The notes under the pieces: model-generated
What the model was told of the DNA's origin: nothing
The model's database searches: none
Seen by the model: only the letters and a program-made list of their open reading frames with translations
Made by a program: the position numbers and the translations under genes
DNA from: Skeletonema tropicum
Taxonomy: Eukaryota; Bacillariophyta; Thalassiosirophyceae; Thalassiosirales; Thalassiosiraceae
Assembly: GCA_037178625.1 (NCBI GenBank)
Contig: CM074129.1
Coordinates: forward strand, 1,054,001-1,118,000
DNA: 64,000 bases
Reading direction: 5' to 3'
Part shown: positions 22,760-31,927 of the stretch, piece by piece
Numbering within the stretch: the first letter of the stretch is position 1
Layout of the letters: the number at the start of each line of letters is the position of its first letter

Positions 22760-24332
22760 GTCATCGAATCACGGCAGAACACAACATCCCATCCTGATTT
22801 GTTCACGCTGCCTTAATCTTCCTTCCTCCCGAAGTAGTGCCCGAACCCGCCGCCCCGCCCAAGGACGTTTATCTGGACAGCAATGTTTCTAACTGTCACG
22901 ACGTGACGAACCGTACATCCCCGTGAAGGAGGAAGATGTGGGTAGTGTAGACTGGATCATTCCTCATTAACAACTGGAAGCATGGCATTCTCCTTTCGTC
23001 ATAATCACACCCCCCCCCGGAAAACAAATTGTATCAGAGTGGCTACGTAGTTTGACAGACGCATGGCGCAGTGTCATGAAAGAAGCCACATGTGCCGCCC
23101 CGCTCGCTCCTTCGGTACTTGGCTCCTCAGCATTAGTAGTGGGTGAACACTACCGACTGCTGGGATATGCCCATCTCCTATCTTCCCATCTATCCTGCCT
23201 GCGTAGCCACACGCGCTGAAATATGTGAATATGATCAAACCCTCCTCCCGCCAAACCTAACTACAGACCTGCGTTCTTCTGTCACTCTTGAGGGCGCCGA
23301 CGAAAGAATTACAGAACAGCGTATGTCATCCACACACATGGACGGAGGGAGTCACGAAGCGATCCAAACAGGCAAGCCCTGGGGATGTCCGATGTCATCC
23401 GATTTCATAGGGCACACCTTCAACTGAACTAGCATCCACCACCGACAATTGTTATGGGCGTCTCTCCACAATAGCATACCTCACAGTGCCGCCGCTGGGA
23501 GGTTGCAGATGAAGCAAGCGTGGATGGAGTTGTATCTCTTGTAGATGGCATTAGAAGAGGATGCATTTCCGTAGCAAGTCATGCCACACAATGTGGTAGC
23601 AGAGGAAAGGTTACAAATGAAAGGAGTGTGGTGGAGTGTATCGCAAATGAAAGGAGTGTGGTGGAGTGTATCGCCCGAGTGCACACCTTGAGTCTACCGC
23701 TGGCTTTTGAAGCAGACGAAACTCCGTAGCAAGTCATGACACACAACTCCAAGCTGTGTGTCAGCCTTCGCTTCCTCATCGCGTCGCAGCATGCACAACA
23801 TATCGCTGTTCCAAACAGCATGCGATCACTGGAGATGTAGCGGAATACTTGACTGAGTACCTGCCCTGCCTCACCACTGACACCAAGAGACCATAGTAGC
23901 TTCGGCATTTAGTCAGTCGTCCACAAGCTTCTCCATTGTGCAAGAGCTTCCGTCCAGGTCTGCCGTCCCCATAAGAGTAATCGTCAGCATCCACTGTTTC
24001 CTAAGATGTCAACTCAAAACAGGACTGGTCCCAATATGTTCCGAATAACAGTAGTTTATGGACATCCCAGAATAAGACGTCTAATCAACTACTGACGAGG
24101 ATCTTATTGCGTCACCCAAACACCGCAGGTGACTCCCCCCCGGTATCCCAACTAACACCTAACCTCGGCTGTCATACACTCATACATTGCTCCCGTTGAT
24201 CGTTGAGATAGTGCTATCTCCGTTCTAGATAAACCATGCAGTTCCAAACCGCATGATGTCATCGGAGATTCATCGCAATAATCAGTTCCATACACAAGAA
24301 GAAGGCCCGCTACTAGCTTTAGGGCGGTAGTG
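22760..24332. other. Gene-poor region with short tandem repeat
   Basis: No gene recognised. Base composition is more even than in flanking intergenic DNA and several short open stretches occur, but none shows a motif. Two exact 30-bp tandem units begin at 23615 and 23645. The phrase GTAGCAAGTCATG is shared between about 23571 and 23729, so the area has been locally duplicated. Confidence 0.4.
23615..23674 (+). repeat. Two exact 30-bp tandem repeats
   Basis: Units 23615-23644 and 23645-23674 are identical (each starts AAATGAAAGGAGTGTGGTGG). Confidence 0.9.
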
Positions 24333-24334
24333 TA

Positions 24335-24663
24335 CTCCCTCTGTCCCACAAAAAATGAGCTTTTTGATTTAAAATAGTTAAAATTTGGTCAATTTCCGTC
24401 CAAAAAATTGCTATCGCACATCGTTGGACTTATTTCACGCCGGTTACGATTATATGGAGGTTGGAGGTTGTTAAGCAAGTATTTGTAATGATATTGTGAC
24501 AGAAGGCGTTAAAATATCCTTATATCTAACCCTATTGTGAAAATGAAGAGGCCTCTCGGACACTTGTGTAGGACCTAACGTAGGAATAAGTACGTCAAAT
24601 AGCTAGTTTTTTGTGGGACTACGATTAACTTCAAATAGCTCATTTTTTTTGGGACAGAGGGAG
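24335..24663 (+). mobile_element. Stowaway-like MITE, copy 1
   Basis: A 329-bp element with terminal inverted repeats starting CTCCCTCTGTCCCA and reading AAAAATGAGCT a few bases further in, flanked on both sides by TA. It encodes nothing. The 3' end carries a second internal copy of the terminal motif (GTCCCACAAAAAACTAGC on the opposite strand). A second copy in opposite orientation lies at 36067-36397. TA target duplication and a CTCCCTC terminus are the hallmarks of Tc1/mariner-type Stowaway MITEs. Confidence 0.9.
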
Positions 24664-25129
24664 TAATTATTAAGTATGGTGGGTGGGTGGGGCTTTAGGT
24701 TATTTTGGCTTTATTTGGCTTCGGCTGGATGGAGGCAAAATGCTCAGACCGCCGTACCTGGCTTTCTAAGTACAAAATAAAATTAACGGAGGAACTTATA
24801 CTTCTTTTTGAGCCAAAAAATCCATGTGTTCATTCTGGATGACCCGCGAATCGGGCATCCCCAGCGGGCCGCCCGTTTTTCATCATCAACACCCACCACC
24901 ACAAGAGTTGCACAACACCATGATGTTGTGTTATGACTGCGTCCCTATCGAACTACTATTAAATACTCAGTGGTGTTGTTAGAACCCTGAACCCAATAAG
25001 TAATGCTCACGATAGATAGCTATTGGTTTTGTGTGCTCGACATGTAACAGTCAGAGATTAGATGTTTGCAGCTGCGCTTTTCAAGTAGTACTCCAAATTG
25101 GCAGTTGATAGATCCAGATCCATAAAATA
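24664..25129. other. Intergenic region
   Basis: No gene recognised between the MITE and the hairpin element. Confidence 0.4.
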
Positions 25130-25227
25130 AGACAGGCGCAAATAAAATGAGCTAGGGTAATTTAAAAATATCTAGCGCCAAGCATGCGAACAAAATTTAC
25201 CCTAGCACATTTTATTTGCGCCTGTCT
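25130..25227. mobile_element. 98-bp near-palindromic element with TA flanks
   Basis: Arms of about 31 bp (AGACAGGCGCAAATAAAATG... against ...CATTTTATTTGCGCCTGTCT) are almost perfect inverted repeats around a 35-bp loop, and the whole is flanked by TA on each side. This fits a minimal foldback or Tc1/mariner-type MITE; it would fold into one long hairpin if transcribed. Confidence 0.75.
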
Positions 25228-25505
25228 TAAATATCATAATTTGGCGCTTCTGGAGAAGAAAAATCGCTAGAAGTTGTTTTCTGGACTACTTGACTAAATT
25301 TTTTACGGACAGGAAAGTATCTGTCAGAGCAGATGCTTGTTTGCAGCTACACGTCTTTGGCTCCCGTTCTCTCTGCAGAACTTGCTTAATATCACAACCA
25401 AAAATGGACACAAAACCTTCGTGTAACTCTTTACTTTTGTATACCCTAAGTAATCAAAATGCTAGCTTATCTACGATATTTGTATCAAATTTCTATTTCG
25501 TTTCT

Positions 25506-26198
25506 TCAGTGTGAAAGAATCAGAGTGCCTGGGTTCGATACTCTTCGCGGCCTCTTCTCGGGAACAGGGCTAGGGCTAATGGATCGAGATAATATCTCCA
25601 AGGACTTACATGAAGCCTTTTGAAGCAACTTGACAGTATTCAACGCTGCATCACTCATAATTGCATATTCCAATGCATTCATCTCGTCCAAGTCTTCTAT
25701 TGTTGCTGAGAGCAGTGACTCTGAGAGCAAGGCACGGACGGTGTCGTGGCATACCTCTCTTGGTATCGTTCTGTTGGTGGCATCATCTTCGAATAGTTCG
25801 CAAGAAGTGTCACATGCAAAATGCAATGGAGTCTTGCCATCCTCGTCTGTAACGGCGCATGATGAGGGGTAAGCATGAGCGATAAGCTTGATCAACCTCG
25901 GCTCAGCTGAGGATCCAGCGGCAACGTGAAGAGGAGTACGGCCGAGACAATCCTGGGCAGCCAATTGATAAGGGCATATATCCATCATCTTGGCAACTAC
26001 GTCCAAGGGAGGGTTGCATCGAACGACAGCGTGTAGCAGCGTCATTCCATTGAACTCTGGAAAGTTACTGATAGAATTCGCGATAGCTTGAAAGGTTGAA
26101 GAACTCGAAAGGGCGACGGTTTGGAACAATTCCCAGTCTTGCCTATCGATGAGATCGAGTAGGATGGCAATTGAGTTCAATACTCTGGCGGAAGACAT
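25506..26198 (-). CDS. Ankyrin-repeat protein
   Basis: Single exon, 230 aa. Recognisable ankyrin repeats: NGMTLLHAVVRCNPPLDVV (about 50-68), LGRTPLHVAAGSSAEPRLI (about 85-103) and DGKTPLHFACDT (about 120-131), the last followed by a longer loop and a degenerate repeat MNALEYAIMSDAALNTVKLL (about 172-191). The G-TPLHxA core is intact in two repeats. These domains bind other proteins; no catalytic part is present. The N-terminus is a short helical cap without a targeting signal. The C-terminal tail is basic and Pro/Ser-rich (SPSPVPEKRPRR) and could act as a nuclear signal, which is inference. Confidence 0.85.
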   Translation of the reverse strand: MSSARVLNSIAILLDLIDRQDWELFQTVALSSSSTFQAIANSISNFPEFNGMTLLHAVVRCNPPLDVVAKMMDICPYQLAAQDCLGRTPLHVAAGSSAEPRLIKLIAHAYPSSCAVTDEDGKTPLHFACDTSCELFEDDATNRTIPREVCHDTVRALLSESLLSATIEDLDEMNALEYAIMSDAALNTVKLLQKASCKSLEILSRSISPSPVPEKRPRRVSNPGTLILSH

Positions 26199-26838
26199 TG
26201 CAGCAATTTAATTATTGACAAGTATGACTTCTAAAAGGAGATGTTAGGTTGCAATTGCTTTTGGAAAATGAATGATTGGGAACCAAAAAAGGAAGAAGAC
26301 CCGTTTCTTCACCTCGCCAGCGGAGGAAAAATAATAAAAAGGAGACAGAATTTGTGAGCTGTGAATCACTAATGACGGAGTAATTCCAGCTGACCGGCAC
26401 CCAACCTCATCCAATACAGTCATCGTCAACAGTCTTTTCGATATCGACTTACTTCAATCGTATCTTTTCTTCCTTCATAGGTCGACCACAAGCAATGCGT
26501 ACTACTATTCCTACAAGTAATGGAGGCAAGATACTGAAATACATTGTGCGTGCGGCGGCGGGAACAAGCTTCTTACTAACTCCTAACGCTGTGAGTCACG
26601 AATATACGGGACTAGAGCCGCTCCGAGGACGGGATAACTCTAGCCTTCTGAAGAAGCTTGGATACCGAAAAAGCAACCACAAAATGTAACCAATGACTGT
26701 TTATGATTTGACTTTAAAGTACTGTTACTTCGTCCAAGGGAATAAATATCTTTTACAAAGTAATCTTGAATCTTATGGTGATATTTCCATTTCGATTCTT
26801 ATAGCTATTACTGTATGGCGACATTTCCTTTTCGTGTC
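26199..26838. other. Intergenic region
   Basis: Contains one 64-codon open stretch (26495-26689, plus; basic, starting MRTTIPTSNG) that could be a small gene divergent from the ankyrin gene, but it shows no motif, so I do not call it. Otherwise nothing seen. Confidence 0.35.
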
Positions 26839-27267
26839 TTAATGCTGTCTAGCATAAAGATCAAGCAACTTGGATAAACCCAGATCAATCTGCTCCAAAG
26901 CTGATTCATCACATTCCTCGTCTTCGAAATCTTCCAAGAGATCATCCATTAGGAGATCCGTATGACACTCGTATGACACTCTTGTTCGTCGCTTGACGGT
27001 AGTAGACCCTTTCAAGTTGGAATGAGACATATCGGGCTCCTCTAGGCGAAATGCTGCCCTCCGGACAACAGGGATAGAATAGTAGAGGAACGGGTCGTCT
27101 TGTTTCAGTGATTGCAGGTCTTCTGCAGACAGGGTATCGATATCGATTTCTATCGGCTCTGGGGCACAGGGTGCAGTAGTTGTGTGAACTGGTTCGGAGC
27201 TGGAAGAAGCCAAGGATTGGTCCTTCTTGGGAGTCGACGTGGTCTTGGTTGATCTGGCGTTGCACAT
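26839..27267 (-). CDS. Small acidic protein family, copy 1
   Basis: 142 aa, single exon, function unknown. This is one of four paralogues here (also 27974-28396, 29024-29425, 31386-31787). Conserved order: N-terminal MCNARSTK, a Ser/Thr/Pro linker, EPIEIDIDTLSAEDLQSLK, then the central DPFLYYSIPVVRRAAF, EEPDM, TTVKRRTRVSYECHTDLL and an acidic C-terminal helix (LLEDFEDEECDESALEQI). The KRRTRVSYECH block is the most invariant part. No signal peptide or membrane segment; likely soluble. I associate proteins with a DPFxYYSIP...R-R-S-ECH layout with diatom-specific families, from memory only. The start at MCNAR was chosen because all copies align from there. It is divergent from copy 2 across about 700 bp. 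Confidence 0.75.
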   Translation of the reverse strand: MCNARSTKTTSTPKKDQSLASSSSEPVHTTTAPCAPEPIEIDIDTLSAEDLQSLKQDDPFLYYSIPVVRRAAFRLEEPDMSHSNLKGSTTVKRRTRVSYECHTDLLMDDLLEDFEDEECDESALEQIDLGLSKLLDLYARQH

Positions 27268-27973
27268 TGTGTATCGTGATGTGTAATTCTGTGAAATCAA
27301 GAAGTAGGTTGGACAAGTGTAGCTTGTTGTGTTTGTTCGGGGTGTTGTGGTCTATTTTAAGATTGTTCTAATTCTGTTCTCACATCATGTCGTAGGTAGA
27401 TTTTTCTTCTACCAAAATCAAATGGGCGATAACCTAAAATCAAATCGACACGCAGCACATTCTTTTATGTGCCCTGAGTACTTATACTTATATTGTAGCA
27501 GGCCGACATCTATAGGCCTCTTTAAAACCTACCTACTAAAAGTACCTACTCTTGTCCACATTTTGTCAGCTCTCGGTTTTTGGCCGCTGTGCTAGCTCCC
27601 TACCTATTGGAGGCATCCCACGTTACATTAATTATAATATTGCCCACCGCCCCTGCTAATCGCTGCCGAATCTGTCAAAAAACTCGCCAAACAGCAACTT
27701 AAGTATCAGTATCTTTGAAGTTTGAAGGCTGAATTCAGTCTTAAGCCTTTTTACCAACTCTCAACTAGAGCTTGCAGTTTGCCTGAACGAGCCAAAAGCA
27801 GGCTATGTACAGGCCTCTTTTGCCCGCCTCGCAATCTTTCAGCCATTTACCAGCTCTCAGATTAGCCTCCTACCTCCTCCATCTGAATTGTTCTTCATCA
27901 AACATATTATCATTCCGCACAAGCCAAACAAGCTAAACTATCGACTATCAACTTTATCCTCAATCCTCACATT
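27268..27973. other. Divergent promoter region of family copies 1 and 2
   Basis: No gene. Only faint inverted similarity between the two upstream flanks could be seen. Confidence 0.35.
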
Positions 27974-28396
27974 ATGTGCAACGCCAGATCAACCAAGACG
28001 ACTCCCTTCATCATCCAGAAGGACCAATCCTCGGCTTCTTCCAGCTTTGAACCAGTGCACACAACTACTGCACCCTGCCATTCGGAGCCGATAGAAATCG
28101 ATATCTGTACCCTGAGTACAAAAGACCTGCAATCACTGAAACAAGATGACCCGTTCCTCTACTATTCTATCCCCGTTGTCCGGAGGGCAGCGTTCAAACT
28201 TGAGGAGCCCGATATGTCTCAGTCCAGTTTCAAAGGATCCACCACCGTCAAGCGACGAACAAGAGTGTCATATGAGTGTCATACGGATCTCCTAATGGAT
28301 GATCTCTTGGAAAATCTCGAAAAGGAATGTGATGAATCAGCTTTGGAGCAGATTGATCTGGGTTTATCCCAGTTGCTTGATCTGTATGCTAGATAG
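27974..28396 (+). CDS. Small acidic protein family, copy 2
   Basis: 140 aa, single exon. It aligns along its whole length with copy 1. Differences are concentrated in the Ser/Thr linker after MCNARSTKTT (TPFIIQKDQSSA) and in the acidic tail, where one residue is missing (LLENLEKECDE). The central DPFLYYSIPVVRRAAF and KRRTRVSYECHTDLL blocks are unchanged. It is oriented away from copy 1 and toward copy 3. Its 3' flank (AATAAGACACGAAATGAAAATG just after the stop) is shared with the other copies, so the duplicated unit included the 3' UTR. Role unknown. Confidence 0.75.
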   Translation: MCNARSTKTTPFIIQKDQSSASSSFEPVHTTTAPCHSEPIEIDICTLSTKDLQSLKQDDPFLYYSIPVVRRAAFKLEEPDMSQSSFKGSTTVKRRTRVSYECHTDLLMDDLLENLEKECDESALEQIDLGLSQLLDLYAR

Positions 28397-28993
28397 CAAT
28401 AAGACACGAAATGAAAATGTTACCATGATGTAATGATATAGAAGAGAGTAGAACCATAATAGAACTTTCCGTAACAGTACTTTAAAGTCAAATCATACTC
28501 AGATCAACGTCAATATTAAGTTGTATGCAGCAATTAATATCTCTAGAGAGCCAATTTCAGTGATCTTGCCTTCAATTCCACTAGCTCTCTCTGTGAGAAG
28601 TCTGACCCAAGTTTGACTCAATTGATGCATTTTTACTTCTACTTTTTGACCGGTTAGAGCGTAGTTGCACGATTTACAGCAGGAGCTGATTGTACTTGAC
28701 GAAGGCGATGATAATTACTTTATTACCTTCATTACTTGGTTGGTTCATACTTAGGCTCATTTAGTCGAGGGCTCTGTGCTCATTTTAATGAAAGAAAGCG
28801 ACGGATCATATATGTATCAGAAATTTTTAAGAAGGAAAGCGCCGGATCTGAGCTGGTCAACGGAGCCAGGTTTCCGTCATAAAGATTGTAACAGCTCAGC
28901 TGAATATTATTCGACACATTTTGATTTAGCTATTTGGTAATGGTGCTGATTCATCAATGTTCTACTCTCTTCTATTATCATTACATCATGGTT
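28397..28993. other. Convergent spacer between family copies 2 and 3
   Basis: No gene recognised. The parts nearest each stop codon are related 3' flanks of the two copies in inverted orientation. Confidence 0.4.
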
Positions 28994-29023
28994 ACATTTT
29001 CATTTCGTGTCTTATCGTTATTG

Positions 29024-29425
29024 CTATCTAGCATACAGATCAAGCAACTCGGAGAAGTGAAGATCAATCTGCTCCAAAGCTAATTCATCACATTCCTCGT
29101 CTTCGAAATCTTCCAAGAGATCATCCATCAAAAGATCCGTATGACACTCATATGACACTCTTGTTCGTCGCTTGACGGTAGTAGATCCTTTGAAACTGGA
29201 ATGAGACATATCGGGCTCCTCAAGACTGAACTCTGCCCTCCGGACAACGGGGATAGAATAGTAGAGGAACGGGTCGTCTTGTTTCAGTGATTGCAGGTCT
29301 TTTGTACTCAGGGTATCGATATCGATTTCTATCGGCTCCGGATGGCAGGGTGCAGTAGTTGTGTGAACTGGTTCGGAGCTTGAAGATGAAGAAGGAGTCA
29401 TCTTGGTTGATCTGGCGTTGCACAT
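29024..29425 (-). CDS. Small acidic protein family, copy 3
   Basis: 133 aa, single exon. Same architecture as copies 1 and 2 with a shorter linker (TPSSSSSSEPVHTTTAP). Distinct changes: AEFSLEEPDM in the central block and an acidic tail ending LEQIDLHFSELLDLYAR. It is nearly identical to copy 4, with which it forms the inverted repeat. The start at MCNAR follows the other copies; an in-frame Met 17 codons upstream would add a polar segment also present upstream of copy 4. Function unknown. Confidence 0.75.
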   Translation of the reverse strand: MCNARSTKMTPSSSSSSEPVHTTTAPCHPEPIEIDIDTLSTKDLQSLKQDDPFLYYSIPVVRRAEFSLEEPDMSHSSFKGSTTVKRRTRVSYECHTDLLMDDLLEDFEDEECDELALEQIDLHFSELLDLYAR

Positions 29426-29919
29426 ATTGTGAGGATTGAGGATGTAGTTATTTGACTTCAAGAAGTAAGTTGACAAGTAGTGTAGCTTGTTGCGTTGGGG
29501 CTCAGCAGAGTGTTGTAAGTTGTTATTTTATGGACGTCTTTTGTTTTGGGAGAAAATTCAGCGTTCTGGTTCTGTGCCTAATTCGCTTCGTGCTGATGTG
29601 CCCTGAGCGAGAGCTGGTAAATCATGATATATTGTTGGTCAAAAAAGAAAGAGGCCTTGCTTGCTCTCTGAGAGAGGCTTGACGTGAGAGTTAGTAAAAT
29701 GATGAGGCCAAATACATAAGCTGCATTCAATCAGATCAGAGCTCCGCAGAGCCAGCATGCAGCCAATTGGCTGCAACAACACACCAGGATTCCAAAAGAT
29801 TCTTGGGTGCCGGTCATGAATGACCGGCACCCAGGCACGCATCTTTGGGTCATTTGCATCACCTGCCCGATGCCTGAGCGAACGCACAACGCAGCTGTTT
29901 ATCTGGCGAGCTCTAGCTA

Positions 29920-31060
29920 CCGCGCTGAGAAAATCGCAACAAAATTTTTTGTTGCGAATTAATTTTAGCTAGGCACACTAGTGTTCTGGAATTTCAAAGG
30001 GGTGAAATTTCAGCACTGCAACTTGCGTGAAAGTTGCAGGGTGAAAGTTGCAGATAAATTTGGCCAAAAGTGAAATTTCCTTATCGCTCAATATCGCTAA
30101 CACTGAAAAACAAACAACGTGCCACACGCCACACCGCCCACCATCATCAAACAAGAGAAGATGATGATGTACTCCACCAATTCAGAGAGAACACATCGCC
30201 GCAGTAAGGCTGATGAATAACAATGCAACTATTTGTTCCTTCGTTGAAATTCAGTCTCTATGGATTGTGAACGTCGGGCCAAACCTTTGAAGCACACCCT
30301 TCTAAGGTCCGGAATAGGATGAAGGATGGAGGAATTTTGCCCTTCTTCGAGGAGATGAAAACCTCTATCATATCATGCATGCGAAGAAGGTGCATGGGAA
30401 GAGGATTTTTGAGTCGCTTTGAGAGTGTGGTGGATCGTTGGAGTGTGATTGTTCGTACGAGTGAAATTGTGTGGCTGGTCTTAGGTTAATACGTCAGCCG
30501 TATAGTCGTGAAATTTGTTATTGAAATTCCATTGAAATTCCTGCAATTTCACCTTGCAACTTTCACAAATCTCAGAAAGGGTGAAATTCCAGAACACTAA
30601 GGCACACCGCACAAAATACGAAACAACCATGTGAGTATGCCCTCCATAGAGCGCACCTATCAACATGTTGAACCCAAACAGATAACCAGATTCCCTTGAG
30701 GAAGTATATTCAAATACAATTATTAATTAGTTGACTAGTATATAACTATTAAATAAGCCGCAAGCATCGGTCCAAAACGGCCTATTTCAGCTAGTAATTG
30801 TAGTGATTCTATGCATGACGCCTGCGTATATGAGCACCTATGCAGCCATTGTAATGCGAGTATAGTGCATACGATGACTCCCAGCGGCTTAATCGAAAGG
30901 TAATAATATGTACTATCAACTTATGGCCGGTGCAGGTAGGTGGAGGGTCGATGTTGAGTGTAGTGAGGCGCTAGTTTCAGTCGATGTGTGTTTTGTGCGT
31001 AGTTTGTTAGCAAAAATATTTTTGTTGCGATTTTATTTTGTTGCGATTTTCTCAGCGCGG
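29920..31060. mobile_element. TA-flanked element with 26-bp perfect terminal inverted repeats
   Basis: Left end CCGCGCTGAGAAAATCGCAA... and right end ...TTGCGATTTTCTCAGCGCGG match perfectly over 26 bp and are each flanked by TA, as expected for Tc1/mariner-type insertion. Total 1141 bp, of which 629 bp are a later insertion (29979-30607 including one target copy), leaving about 512 bp of original element without coding capacity. Alternatively these ends could simply be the inner part of the surrounding inverted repeat. Confidence 0.6.
29979..30599. mobile_element. Non-autonomous hAT-like element (621 bp)
   Basis: Perfect 17-bp terminal inverted repeats beginning TAGTGTTCTGGAATTTC, flanked by an exact 8-bp direct repeat AGGCACAC (29971-29978 and 30600-30607). 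Eight-base target duplication and a TAGNG terminus are the hallmarks of hAT elements. The subterminal region has repeated GTGAAAGTTGCAG and GTGAAATTTC motifs, as hAT ends often do. No transposase is present, so any movement would need an enzyme from elsewhere. Confidence 0.85.
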
Positions 31061-31385
31061 TACATAGCTAGAGAGAGAGATAGAGAGGGAGAAAATCTTT
31101 GTTTGGGCAGGCTCTTATGCTGTGATTGAATGCAGCTTTATTTGGAGGTCAAGCCTCTCTCAGAGAGCAAGCAAGGCCTCTTTTGTTTTTGACCCACAAT
31201 CATGATTTACCAGCTCTCGCTCAGGGCACGAATTGGGAACAGAACCAGAACGCTGCATTTTTCATCGACAACATAAGACGTCCATAAAATAACACTTACA
31301 ACACTCTGCCAAGCCCAAACGCAGCAAGCTACACTACTTGTTAACTTACTTCTTGAAGTCAAATAACTACATCATCCTCTCGACA

Positions 31386-31787
31386 ATGTTTACCGCCAGA
31401 TCAACCAAGATGACTCCTTCTTCAACTTCAAGCTCCGAATCAGTGCACACAACTACTGCACCCTGCCACCAGGAGCCGATAGAAATCGATATCGGTACCC
31501 TGACTGCAGAAGACCTGCAATCACTGAAACAAGATGACCCGTTCCTCTACTATTCTATCCCCGCTGTCCGAAGGGCAGCGTTCAGACTTGAGGAGCCCGA
31601 TATGTCTCATTCCAATTTCAAAGGATCTACTACCGTCAAGCGACGAACAAGAGTGTCATATGAGTGTCATACGGATCTCCTGATGGATGATCTCTTGGAA
31701 GATTTCGAAGACGAGGAATGTGATGAATTAGCTTTGGAGCAGATTGATCTTCACTTCTCCGAGTTGCTTGATCTGTATGCTAGATAG
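31386..31787 (+). CDS. Small acidic protein family, copy 4
   Basis: 133 aa, single exon. Near-identical to copy 3; differences include MFTARSTK instead of MCNARSTK at the start, DIGTLTAEDL in place of DIDTLSTKDL, and SIPAVRRAAF in the centre. The invariant KRRTRVSYECHTDLL and the tail LEQIDLHFSELLDLYAR are kept, which suggests selection on the protein or recent exchange between the copies. It converges with the STI1-domain gene, with 140 bp between stop codons. Confidence 0.75.
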   Translation: MFTARSTKMTPSSTSSSESVHTTTAPCHQEPIEIDIGTLTAEDLQSLKQDDPFLYYSIPAVRRAAFRLEEPDMSHSNFKGSTTVKRRTRVSYECHTDLLMDDLLEDFEDEECDELALEQIDLHFSELLDLYAR

Positions 31788-31927
31788 CAATAACGATAAG
31801 ACACGAAATGAAAATGTCGCCAAGTTCATAAGATAGTAAAACCATGGTAGAGCAGCTAAGAGGAATGTAAAACAGTAATAGCTATTAGTCAAATTATAAT
31901 CAGATCATTGTTTTGTGAAGCAATCTC

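Larger units (their letters stand above)
28994..31823. repeat. Large inverted repeat carrying family copies 3 and 4
   Basis: Left arm about 28994-29684 and right arm about 31146-31823 are diverged inverted copies. Each includes the whole gene, its 3' flank and about 250 bp of 5' flank (shared phrases such as GAGAGAGGCTTGAC and GTAAATCATGAT). The 1.46-kb spacer holds two nested terminal-inverted-repeat elements. Arm boundaries are approximate because they were read by eye. Confidence 0.8.

Noticed and set aside
23143..24349. Several 60-110 codon open stretches on both strands
   Set aside because: They overlap each other in conflicting frames and reflect even base composition and local repeats; none has a motif or splice signals that I trust.
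29024..31787. Reading copies 3 and 4 of the small-protein family as a single transposon with gene-bearing arms
   Set aside because: Copies 1 and 2 occur without the same spacer or ends, so the arms look like duplicated gene DNA rather than transposon termini.
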